This document shows, one piece after another, positions 1-5,562 of a DNA stretch of 6,402 nucleotides. The translations under genes were made by a program, and so were the position numbers. How positions within the stretch are numbered: position 1 is the first letter of the stretch; each line of letters begins with the position of its first letter. The notes beneath the pieces are model-generated. The model searched no databases. It saw nothing but the letters and a program-made list of their open reading frames with translations, and had not been told where the DNA came from. The DNA is from Candidatus Gastranaerophilales bacterium (lineage in GTDB: Bacteria; Cyanobacteriota; Vampirovibrionia; Gastranaerophilales; UBA9971). Where the stretch lies: assembly GCA_028277195.1 (NCBI GenBank), contig JANQGS010000279.1:1-6402 (forward strand), written 5' to 3'.

Positions 1-16
1 ACAGTGGTGATAAATA

Positions 17-688
17 TTGAAAAACACTGCTGAGAAGAGAGATGTTCTCATTATTGAGAATCATGGATTAACCAGGTTTGGGTTAAAGGCAGCTCTGGAA
101 GCACAGAATTACTTTAACAAAATACTGGAGGCAGAAAACGGTATAAAAGGGCTAAAATTATCCCAAAAATTTATACCTGTCCTGGTTATAATGGATTTAC
201 ACCTGCCTGATATGAATGGCATAGAATTAATCAGGCAAATAAAAAAAACTAGTAAAAACGCAAAGATTATAGTCCTGAGCATTTGCAATGACGAAGAGCT
301 TTTACTGGAGGCTATGAGTGTGGGGGCAAGGGCATTTTGCCTGAAAAAGCCTAATATTGAAAAACTATCGAACATAATAGAAACGGTTTTAAATGGCTCT
401 ATATGGTTTGACCCGGCGGTTTCGGCAAATATCCTGAACATACTGGCAAGGGAGCAGGAGAACAGGAAAAATTCAGGCAGGAATGAAAAAGAAAAAATCC
501 GCTTAACCGAAAGGGAAGCTGATGTGCTGAGGTTGATAGTTAACGGGCACAATAACGCTGAAATATCAGAAAAATTATGTGTCAGTATTCATACCGCAAA
601 AGCCCATGTGTGCAATATCCTGCATAAATTACGGGTTGAAGACAGGACCCAGGCCGCAATAATGGCCCTGAAGAAAAGAATTATTTAA
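17..688 (+). CDS. NarL/FixJ-family response regulator (receiver + LuxR-type HTH)
   Basis: This is a 223-aa two-component response regulator, a cytoplasmic DNA-binding transcription factor switched by phosphorylation. The receiver domain covers about residues 8-125. The phospho-acceptor is D60 in MDLHLPDMNG, the switch serine is S88 (IIVLS) and the conserved lysine is K110. A linker rich in charged residues (about 145-160) leads to a LuxR/GerE helix-turn-helix at 163-223, with LTEREADVLRLI and the recognition-helix region SIHTAKAHVCNILHKL. Length is normal for the NarL family. The start is TTG at 17: in-frame stops lie at 8-10 and 11-13, and the first beta strand begins at residue 8, so no later start fits. 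GGTGA at 6-10 is a modest ribosome site. One oddity is the acidic pocket, usually Asp-Asp, which reads E14-N15. No partner histidine kinase is in the window, so the signal and target genes are unknown. Confidence 0.93.
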   Translation: MKNTAEKRDVLIIENHGLTRFGLKAALEAQNYFNKILEAENGIKGLKLSQKFIPVLVIMDLHLPDMNGIELIRQIKKTSKNAKIIVLSICNDEELLLEAMSVGARAFCLKKPNIEKLSNIIETVLNGSIWFDPAVSANILNILAREQENRKNSGRNEKEKIRLTEREADVLRLIVNGHNNAEISEKLCVSIHTAKAHVCNILHKLRVEDRTQAAIMALKKRII

Positions 689-782
689 TATACCGGTTTC
701 ATTCAGCCAACAATACAATTTTTCAATGCCCGCAAGGTATTCAGAGAAATGTATAGTATTGTAATATTTGCTCATCCAGATG

Positions 783-810
783 TTGAGTTTTATATATATC
801 TATATATAAT
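783..810 (+). promoter_or_regulatory. Sigma-70-type promoter upstream of the small Cys-rich gene
   Basis: TTGAGT at 783-788 (4 of 6 matches to the -35 consensus) is followed after 16 bp by a perfect TATAAT at 805-810. Transcription would start near 817, giving a leader of about 40 nt before the GTG start at 856. This is the best promoter match in the window. It implies the small gene is transcribed independently of the upstream response regulator. The call is by consensus match only, in AT-rich DNA. Confidence 0.6.
790..809. repeat. Perfect 9-bp inverted repeat over the promoter spacer and -10 box
   Basis: TTATATATA at 790-798 and TATATATAA at 801-809 are exact reverse complements separated by two bases. 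The dyad covers most of the spacer and most of the -10 box of the promoter at 783-810, where a repressor operator would lie. The arms are pure A/T, so chance and low complexity are real alternatives. Confidence 0.4.
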
Positions 811-855
811 TGTTTATATAAGGGAAGAGTTGGAATAAAAACAGGAGATAAGATA

Positions 856-1077
856 GTGATTAGGAGCAGAAGTTTGGGAAGGGTAGCCTCCGTAAGAAGA
901 TGGACCAAGGCTGCGATTGACTGTTACCAGAGAGGTTGTGTTTGTGAGGGGTGTTATTATAAGGATTTTTTCAGCGGCAGCCCGCAAAGATGCCTTATGA
1001 AGAGCACTGTGCTTGAACTGGTCAGGGTGCTTGGCGTTCCCCAGAACCTTGAGCCTAAGGAGAGTATTATTTATTGA
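856..1077 (+). CDS. Small cysteine-rich protein of unknown function
   Basis: This is a 73-aa protein that I cannot assign to a named family. The N-terminus is basic (MIRSRSLGRVASVRRW). A cysteine cluster follows: C23, C28, C30, C33 and C46, spaced C-x4-C-x-C-x2-C-x12-C. The C-terminal part (MKSTVLELVRVLGVP, residues 48-62) is likely helical. Four or five closely spaced cysteines suggest binding of zinc or another metal, or an iron-sulfur cluster, but this is inference. No signal peptide or membrane segment is visible, so it is probably cytoplasmic. The GTG start at 856 is supported by AGGAG at 843-847 with 8-nt spacing, and a strong promoter match lies at 783-810. It sits between a response regulator and an FtsB-like gene, neither of which explains it. 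The opposite strand is also open here, but lacks a ribosome site. Confidence 0.75.
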   Translation: MIRSRSLGRVASVRRWTKAAIDCYQRGCVCEGCYYKDFFSGSPQRCLMKSTVLELVRVLGVPQNLEPKESIIY

Positions 1078-1116
1078 ATGTTTACTGGACAGAAATTCAA
1101 ACTGCAATTAAAATTA

Positions 1117-1140
1117 AAATTACACTTTAAATCGTAATTT
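1117..1140. repeat. 7-bp inverted repeat in the AT-rich gap before the FtsB-like gene
   Basis: AAATTAC at 1117-1123 and GTAATTT at 1134-1140 are exact reverse complements with a 10-nt loop. The stem is weak and has no T-run, so it does not look like a terminator. It could be a protein-binding site or chance. I saw no convincing -35/-10 pair in the rest of this 80-bp gap (1078-1160). Confidence 0.2.
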
Positions 1141-1163
1141 ACATTCAACAGGGTATATACTTG

Positions 1164-1493
1164 ATGGATAAGTCTGTCTGCCGCTCAAAAAAACATTTAA
1201 GAAAAATATATAAAAAAAGGGTATATTACTTTTTTATAGCAGTCACTCTCTGCGTATGCCTGATACAATTTTTATACGCATCACTATTTAACTTTACGAG
1301 GCATATTGTGCTGAATAAGCAGGCAACCCGGCTTGCGGAGCTCAACCGGACCGCATTGAAAAAAAATAAGCAGCTTAAAAACCAGCTTGAGGTTTATTCT
1401 TCATATAAAGGAATTGAAGAGCTTGCCAGGAACAACCTCAAAATGGTCGGGACAAATGAAGTGCTGGTGCTTATAAAAGAACAAAACCGCTAG
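1164..1493 (+). CDS. FtsB/DivIC-family cell-division protein (septum formation initiator)
   Basis: This is a 109-aa single-pass membrane protein. In this family the protein joins FtsL and FtsQ/DivIB at the division site and helps activate septal peptidoglycan synthesis. A basic cytoplasmic N-terminus (residues 7-19: RSKKHLRKIYKKR) precedes one membrane segment at about 21-43. A coiled-coil region rich in Leu, Lys, Asn and Gln follows at about 48-80. The C-terminal block GIEELARNNLKMVGTNEVLVLI (in pieces, 83-93 and 94-104) is the typical family ending. Length is normal. ATG at 1164 is chosen; TTG at 1161 in the same frame is possible and would have better spacing to the weak GGG at 1151-1153. 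No strong ribosome site is seen. The stop TAG lies within a CTAG that also ends the convergent HD gene. Family assignment is firm, but whether to call it FtsB or DivIC is open. Confidence 0.87.
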   Translation: MDKSVCRSKKHLRKIYKKRVYYFFIAVTLCVCLIQFLYASLFNFTRHIVLNKQATRLAELNRTALKKNKQLKNQLEVYSSYKGIEELARNNLKMVGTNEVLVLIKEQNR

Positions 1494-2095
1494 GTCACAT
1501 TGAACCTCAACTCCAGGCCAAATTCCTGCTCAAACAGGTCTTTTTTATCCTGCGCCTTGTATATTTCCGGGTAACAAACCGGTGTATTAAGCCTTAGTGA
1601 GATATTCAGGACATTAGATGCACTGTTGATACTGAAATCCATATCCTTCACAACGCTGCAATGGCTTCTGTCCAGCGCGTCAGCAAGCCGCACAAAAGCA
1701 CTTAACCCGTTAACGAGCTGCCTGTCATTTTGGGAAAGACTGATATAATGGCGATGTTTTTTGCAGGGCAGTTTTCCCCTGTGATATCTGGCTATATTGG
1801 CGATAATTTCGGTTTCCTTTCGGCTAAATCCGGGTAAACCTTCCTGTAGAATAAGTTTTTGGGAATTTTTGTGATGGTTTTTAGCTGATATATGATACCC
1901 TATATCGTGCAATAATGCGCCCGCTTCCAGTAATTCCCTTTCATTGCCCGACATGTTATGAACCGCACCGAGTGTTTTATCAAAAATAAGCAGGGAAAGA
2001 TTTTTGACCTGTTCCGCGTGCCCGGGCTCGAGTTCGTATTTATCGAGCATTGTTTTAATAGAGAGTTGTTTTATTTTATTGCTCAAATCAGGCAT
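1490..2095 (-). CDS. Stand-alone HD-domain protein, Ppx/GppA C-terminal-like
   Basis: This is a 201-aa protein that is nearly all one HD-type domain. Numbered from ATG at 2095, visible motifs are H26 (GHAEQV), the HD pair H63-D64 (ALLHDIGYHIS), H74-H75 in NHHKNS, Y104-H105-R106 in IARYHRGKLP, and LADALDRSH at 137-145. LHDIGY, ARYHR and ADALDRSH are characteristic of the C-terminal domain of exopolyphosphatase/pppGpp phosphatases. The actin-like catalytic domain of Ppx/GppA (about 300 residues) is absent here. Activity is therefore uncertain: HD metal ligands are kept, so a phosphohydrolase acting on a nucleotide is possible. The start is ambiguous. ATG at 2095 directly abuts AGGAGG (complement of 2096-2101) with no spacing, while TTG at 2086 has ideal 9-nt spacing and would give 198 aa. 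The gene is divergent from the Xer gene and convergent with the FtsB-like gene. Confidence 0.85.
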   Translation of the reverse strand: MPDLSNKIKQLSIKTMLDKYELEPGHAEQVKNLSLLIFDKTLGAVHNMSGNERELLEAGALLHDIGYHISAKNHHKNSQKLILQEGLPGFSRKETEIIANIARYHRGKLPCKKHRHYISLSQNDRQLVNGLSAFVRLADALDRSHCSVVKDMDFSINSASNVLNISLRLNTPVCYPEIYKAQDKKDLFEQEFGLELRFNVT

Positions 2096-2108
2096 CCTCC
2101 TATACAAT
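2079..2108 (+). promoter_or_regulatory. Candidate promoter for the Xer recombinase gene, predicting a leaderless mRNA
   Basis: TTGCTC at 2079-2084 and TACAAT at 2103-2108 are 18 bp apart. The -10 box matches the consensus at 5 of 6 positions, the -35 box at 3 of 6. Transcription would begin about 7 nt after the -10 box, at or next to the ATG at 2115. The bases just before that ATG contain no purine-rich ribosome site (CCTCC, the wrong strand, is there instead), which fits a leaderless message. The -35 box would lie inside the divergent HD gene. Confidence 0.4.
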
Positions 2109-2134
2109 AATAATATGAACAAGGAGCTGGACAA
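2107..2134 (-). promoter_or_regulatory. Candidate promoter for the divergent HD-domain gene
   Basis: Read on the minus strand, TTGTCC (complement of 2129-2134) is followed after 16 bp by TATTAT (complement of 2107-2112). Matches to consensus are 4 of 6 and 5 of 6. It overlaps the start of the Xer gene and the opposing promoter. Transcription would begin close to the AGGAGG at 2096-2101. This is a consensus match only, in AT-rich DNA. Confidence 0.3.
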
Positions 2135-2963
2135 TTTCAGGCTTTACCTGGAAATAGAAAGAAACCTCTCACCCCACACCACAAAAGCATATGCCGCTGA
2201 TTTAAGGGATTTTCTCGACACAGCGGGAAGTAATTTTTTTGAGCTGAATTATAAAAACATAAGGGCGTATATAGCGGAGATTCAGAATAAAAATTACACA
2301 AAAACCACCCTCTCGCGCAAAATTGCCGCCATAAAGGCATTTTACCGTTATTTATACAGGGAGAAACTGGTTAATGCCAACCCTGCCGCAAACGTTAAAG
2401 CCCCAAAAAAAAATAAAAACCTGCCTGAATTCCTTACAGAAAAAGAAATTAAAAAAATACTGGGCTATGTTACAAACCGGCGTGACCGGGCAATACTGGA
2501 GCTTTTATACGCAAGCGGCATGAGGATTTCCGAGCTGTGCGGGCTTAATTTTGCGGACTTAAACCTTGATGAGAACGAAATAACCGTATTTGGAAAGGGC
2601 GGGAAGGAAAGAATTGTACTGATAAGCAACCCGGCAAGGGAATATTTGTTAAAATACGTTGAAAATCGGGGTATAACACCGGAAGCGCCTGTTTTTACGA
2701 GTGTTCACGGTTACAGGTTGTTGCCAAGGCAGGTTCACAGGATAATAAAAAAAGCGGTGGAAGAGGCAGGGTTGACTAAAAAAGTATCCCCGCACACTTT
2801 TCGCCATACTTTTGCCACACGGCTGCTGGAAAAGGGGGCGGATTTGCGGGTTGTGCAGGAACTGCTCGGGCATGCGAGCATCAGCAACACGCAGGTTTAC
2901 ACCCATGTTTCCCTGGAGAGGCTCAGGCAGACATATATCAATACTCATCCCAGGGCAATATAG
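2115..2963 (+). CDS. xerC: XerC/XerD-family tyrosine site-specific recombinase
   Basis: This is a 282-aa tyrosine recombinase. Family members resolve chromosome dimers at dif sites before cell division, usually as a XerC-XerD pair under FtsK control. The N-terminal SAM-like core-binding domain covers about residues 1-85 (FRLYLEIERNLSPHTTKAYAADL). The catalytic domain follows from about 103. All active-site residues are visible: R137 (SGMRISELCGL), K161 (FGKGGKERIV), H227 and R230 (SPHTFRHTFATRLL), H253 (LGHAS) and the nucleophile Y262 (QVYTHV). Length is close to E. coli XerC/XerD (about 298). The start is ATG at 2115. An in-frame extension to 2004 adds a non-homologous hydrophobic stretch antisense to the HD gene and is rejected. 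The symbol is tentative, since XerC and XerD cannot be separated by eye. Its nearness to an FtsB-like gene fits a cell-division role. No adjacent att sites or integrase cargo suggest a mobile element. Confidence 0.92.
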   Translation: MNKELDNFRLYLEIERNLSPHTTKAYAADLRDFLDTAGSNFFELNYKNIRAYIAEIQNKNYTKTTLSRKIAAIKAFYRYLYREKLVNANPAANVKAPKKNKNLPEFLTEKEIKKILGYVTNRRDRAILELLYASGMRISELCGLNFADLNLDENEITVFGKGGKERIVLISNPAREYLLKYVENRGITPEAPVFTSVHGYRLLPRQVHRIIKKAVEEAGLTKKVSPHTFRHTFATRLLEKGADLRVVQELLGHASISNTQVYTHVSLERLRQTYINTHPRAI

Positions 2964-2970
2964 GGCTATG

Positions 2971-3004
2971 AGGGAGGTGCTTGAGGAATAGTCCACCTTT
3001 TTTT
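2971..3004 (+). terminator. Possible intrinsic terminator after the Xer gene
   Basis: AGGTG at 2975-2979 can pair with CACCT at 2994-2998, with G-U extension outward, closing a 14-nt loop. A run of seven T bases (2998-3004) follows the stem directly. The stem is short, so strength is doubtful. Its place just after the Xer stop and before a separate promoter for cheA supports the call. Confidence 0.4.
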
Positions 3005-3005
3005 A

Positions 3006-3034
3006 TTGACCATTTCCTGAAAAAACTATAAGAT
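3006..3034 (+). promoter_or_regulatory. Candidate promoter of the cheA-cheW-HDOD operon
   Basis: TTGACC at 3006-3011 matches the -35 consensus at 5 of 6 positions. Two overlapping -10 boxes are possible: TATAAG at 3027-3032 (15-bp spacer, 5 of 6) or TAAGAT at 3029-3034 (17-bp spacer, 4 of 6). This would give a leader of about 40 nt, ending in AAGGA at 3069-3073, 7 nt before the cheA ATG. I see no sigma-28 (flagellar-type) promoter, so the pattern suggests housekeeping sigma control. Confidence 0.4.
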
Positions 3035-3080
3035 TTTGATTAAGTTGAAAATACTTGTCTGTTAATTTAAGGATGGGAAT

Positions 3081-5066
3081 ATGCAAGCTGAAAATTACCT
3101 GAACCTGTTTATAGAAGAGTCCAAGGAAAGCCTGCAAAGATTAAATGACAGCCTGCTTGCGCTCGAAGAGAACTCAGGGGATACCGAGATTTTAAATGAC
3201 ATTTTCCGCATCGCCCATACATTCAAGGGTATGTCAAAATCAATGGGGTTTAATGACATAGGCGATTTGACCCATAATATGGAGAACATTCTGGAAGATT
3301 TACGGCAGGGAAAGATAAAAGCGGGCGAAAATATAATTAACAACCTGTTTAATTGTTCTGATAAGCTCCAGGAGCTTGTTGATAAGATTGTAGAGGGTAC
3401 TTACCAGGATAAAGCTAATGATATAGAGGCCCTGGTTAAAAATATACAGGAAGCATCAGGCAAAATAACCTCCTCAGCACCAAACAACAATATCCCGGGG
3501 AAGTCGCCGTTTGACCGGTTTGAGGTATCCATTATAAAAAACGCGAAGGAAAGCGGGTTTATCCCCGTTGAAATCGTTGTAAGACTCGTTTCAGACTGTG
3601 TGCTAAAGGGCCCCAGGGCTTACATGGTTGTTAAGGCCCTGGAAGGATACGGTGAGCTTATAAAGACCCTTCCTGAAACAGAGGAGCTTGAAAACGGGGG
3701 GTTTGAACAGGAATTCAGGCTATATATACTGAATGATAAACACTCAAATGACAATATAAAAACTGCGGTACTTAATATTTCCGAAGTGGATTATGTTGAA
3801 ATTAACGGCATTGACGTAGATGCCCTGGAAAGAGAAATGGCTAAACAGGAAGTGCCCGTAAAAGAAGCGAAAAATTCGAAAAAGAAAGCCAACCGGCAGG
3901 GCGCTCAGAGATTGGCGGCCAACCAGACAATAAGGGTCAATTTTGCCAAACTCAGCCTGCTTATGGACCTGGTAGGTGAACTTGTGATAAACAGGACAAG
4001 AGTAGAAGAGTTATCAGGCAGCTACGGACTGGATGATTTATCATCCGTTGTAGACATAATGGGCAATATAACAACAGAAATCCAGGAAACAGTTATGCAA
4101 TTGCGAATGGTGCCCATAGAACAGGTGTTTAGCAGGTTTCCGAGGCTGGTCAGGGACTTGTCAAAGAACCTTAATAAGGATATTGAGCTGAAAATGGTGG
4201 GAATGGACACAGAAATTGACAGGTTGGTAATAGAAGAAATAGGGGACCCGCTAATTCATCTTGTAAGAAACTCCCTTGACCATGGTATAGAAATCCCCGA
4301 GGAGCGCGTCAAAAACGGAAAACCTCGTGAGGGGACTATTGAGCTGGCTGCTTGCAACGACGGTGATAATATACTAATCAGGGTCTCTGATGACGGCAGG
4401 GGCATAGACCCTGAAAAAATAAAGTCTATTGCCCTGAAAAAAGAGCTTATAGCCCCTGAAAAAGTAAATGAACTGTCCGAAACAGAAGCCCTGGAGTTGA
4501 TATTCCTGCCAGGGCTGAGCTCTGCCGAGGTGACCACTGATATTTCAGGCCGGGGTGTAGGAATGGACGCTGTTAAAGCAAAGATAAACGACCTCGGGGG
4601 CAATATAACGCTCGCCTCAAAAATAGGCTCAGGCACTGAAATAACTATTTCCCTGCCTTCCACAATGGCAATTATACAAGCCCTGCTTGTTAAACTGGGC
4701 CGGGAAACATACGCATTGCCCCTTAACAATGTATGTGAGGTTGTGGAAATAAAAAAGAACAGCGTTAAGGTCATTCAGAATAAAGAGGTCATGTCCCTCA
4801 GGGAGGATGTTCTTCCTGTTATAAAACTTAAGGATGTGCTGGAAGTGCCTGAATGTGATAACTGCAACAGCGGCAACATTACGGTGGTTGTGGTAAAAAC
4901 GCAGGATAAATACGCAGGACTGGTGGTAAGTGAACTGCTTGGCCAGCAGGAAGTTGTTATAAAACCGGTAAGCAAGACATTATGCCCCGATACCATTATT
5001 TCAGGGGCTATAACGCTCGGGAACGGTGAAATTGCATTTATCCTTAACGTAAGCGGTTTAATTTAA
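3081..5066 (+). CDS. cheA: Chemotaxis histidine kinase CheA
   Basis: This 661-aa cytoplasmic kinase couples chemoreceptors to CheY/CheB phosphorylation. All five domains are present. P1 (HPt, 1-125) carries the phospho-accepting H46 in IAHTFKGMSKSMGF. P2 (about 145-245) resembles the CheY/CheB-docking domain, with VLKGPRAYMVVKALEGYGELIKT and ISEVDYVEI. A Lys-rich linker (255-280) leads to the P3 dimerization helices (283-360, starting IRVNFAKLSLLMDLVGELVINR). P4 is the ATP-binding domain, with N box around N397 (HLVRNSLDHGIE), G1 DDGRGID at 437-443, an F box near 475-482, and G2 GRGVGMD at 490-496. P5, the CheW-like domain, spans about 527-661. Length and order match complete family members, so it should be active. 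AAGGA at 3069-3073 supports the ATG at 3081. It heads an operon with cheW 16 bp downstream. Confidence 0.97.
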   Translation: MQAENYLNLFIEESKESLQRLNDSLLALEENSGDTEILNDIFRIAHTFKGMSKSMGFNDIGDLTHNMENILEDLRQGKIKAGENIINNLFNCSDKLQELVDKIVEGTYQDKANDIEALVKNIQEASGKITSSAPNNNIPGKSPFDRFEVSIIKNAKESGFIPVEIVVRLVSDCVLKGPRAYMVVKALEGYGELIKTLPETEELENGGFEQEFRLYILNDKHSNDNIKTAVLNISEVDYVEINGIDVDALEREMAKQEVPVKEAKNSKKKANRQGAQRLAANQTIRVNFAKLSLLMDLVGELVINRTRVEELSGSYGLDDLSSVVDIMGNITTEIQETVMQLRMVPIEQVFSRFPRLVRDLSKNLNKDIELKMVGMDTEIDRLVIEEIGDPLIHLVRNSLDHGIEIPEERVKNGKPREGTIELAACNDGDNILIRVSDDGRGIDPEKIKSIALKKELIAPEKVNELSETEALELIFLPGLSSAEVTTDISGRGVGMDAVKAKINDLGGNITLASKIGSGTEITISLPSTMAIIQALLVKLGRETYALPLNNVCEVVEIKKNSVKVIQNKEVMSLREDVLPVIKLKDVLEVPECDNCNSGNITVVVVKTQDKYAGLVVSELLGQQEVVIKPVSKTLCPDTIISGAITLGNGEIAFILNVSGLI

Positions 5067-5082
5067 AACACGGGAATATACT

Positions 5083-5562
5083 ATGATAGAAGAATTTTTA
5101 AATGACGGGAAAAAAGAGCTCCAGGTGGTAGTTTTTAGCCTGGGCGATGAAGAGTATGCCATACCCGTTAACTTTGTGCAGGAAATTATCATACAGCAGC
5201 AATCAACAAGAATACCAAAAGCCCTTCCTTATGTCAGCGGAATGATAAACCTCAGGGGAAATATTATCCCCGTTGTAGACAGCTCAAAACTTTTGAGGAT
5301 TGATAATACGGGAAATGCCTGCCCGGGCGATGAAAGAATAATCCTTCTTGACCTGGAGCAGGAAAAAATCGGCCTGGTTGTTGATAAAGTATCAGAGGTA
5401 ATTAACCTTAACGCTGACAGTATTGAACCGCCGTCGTTTAGCGTTGAGGAAGGGGTCGAGTTTATATGGGGACTGGGTAAGCTCCCGGACAGGCTCCTGG
5501 TTTTGATAGACCCGGAAAAATTCTTTGCCGGACCGGTCGCTGAAGGACGGGCCAATGGCTGA
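5083..5562 (+). CDS. cheW: Chemotaxis coupling protein CheW
   Basis: This 159-aa cytoplasmic adaptor links chemoreceptors to CheA and helps build the receptor lattice. It is a single CheW domain (about 12-148): QVVVFSLGDEEYAIPV starts the first subdomain, and the signature YVSGMINLRGNIIPVVD at 50-66 includes the conserved R58. IGLVVDKVSEVINL (96-109) and LLVLIDPEKFF (138-148) close the fold. Length is typical. The ATG at 5083 follows the cheA stop by 16 bp. A weak GGGA at 5072-5075, 7 nt upstream, is the only ribosome site, so translation may partly depend on cheA. The next gene begins inside its last codons. The assignment is secure by motif and context. Confidence 0.95.
   Translation: MIEEFLNDGKKELQVVVFSLGDEEYAIPVNFVQEIIIQQQSTRIPKALPYVSGMINLRGNIIPVVDSSKLLRIDNTGNACPGDERIILLDLEQEKIGLVVDKVSEVINLNADSIEPPSFSVEEGVEFIWGLGKLPDRLLVLIDPEKFFAGPVAEGRANG

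Larger units (their letters stand above)
689..855. other. AT-rich gap after the response regulator
   Basis: No gene is seen here. It holds the promoter at 783-810, its dyad and the ribosome site of the small gene. A further loose inverted repeat, ACAATAC at 710-716 and GTATTGT at 756-762 (39-nt loop), is probably chance. No GC-rich hairpin with a T-run follows the response regulator stop, so a terminator for that gene is not evident. Confidence 0.5.

Noticed and set aside
109..552. 147-codon minus-strand frame within the response regulator
   Set aside because: It is antisense to the receiver domain; Phe/Ser-rich composition is typical of a shadow frame.
710..762. Loose inverted repeat ACAATAC/GTATTGT as a terminator or operator
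   Set aside because: 7-bp AT-rich arms with a 39-nt loop and no T-run are expected by chance.
814..1107. 97-codon open frame on the minus strand opposite the small Cys-rich gene
   Set aside because: It begins with TTG without any ribosome site, reads as Ser/Leu/Asn-rich low-complexity protein, and the plus strand has a promoter, AGGAG and a coherent Cys pattern.
689..1160. Possible dif site for the Xer recombinase or a mobile-element boundary
   Set aside because: No sequence with the usual 28-bp Xer two-arm pattern and no direct repeats flanking a gene were found in the gaps.
2004..2114. In-frame N-terminal extension of the Xer recombinase by 37 residues
   Set aside because: The extension is antisense to the HD gene, has no recombinase homology and the core-binding domain starts normally at the ATG at 2115.
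2649..2996. 115-codon open frame on the minus strand within the Xer gene
   Set aside because: It lies antisense to the catalytic domain with all active-site residues intact on the plus strand; the product looks random.
4256..4774. 172-codon open frame on the minus strand within cheA
   Set aside because: It is the shadow of the ATP-binding and P5 coding region of cheA; the Ser/Thr/Pro-rich product has no recognisable domain.
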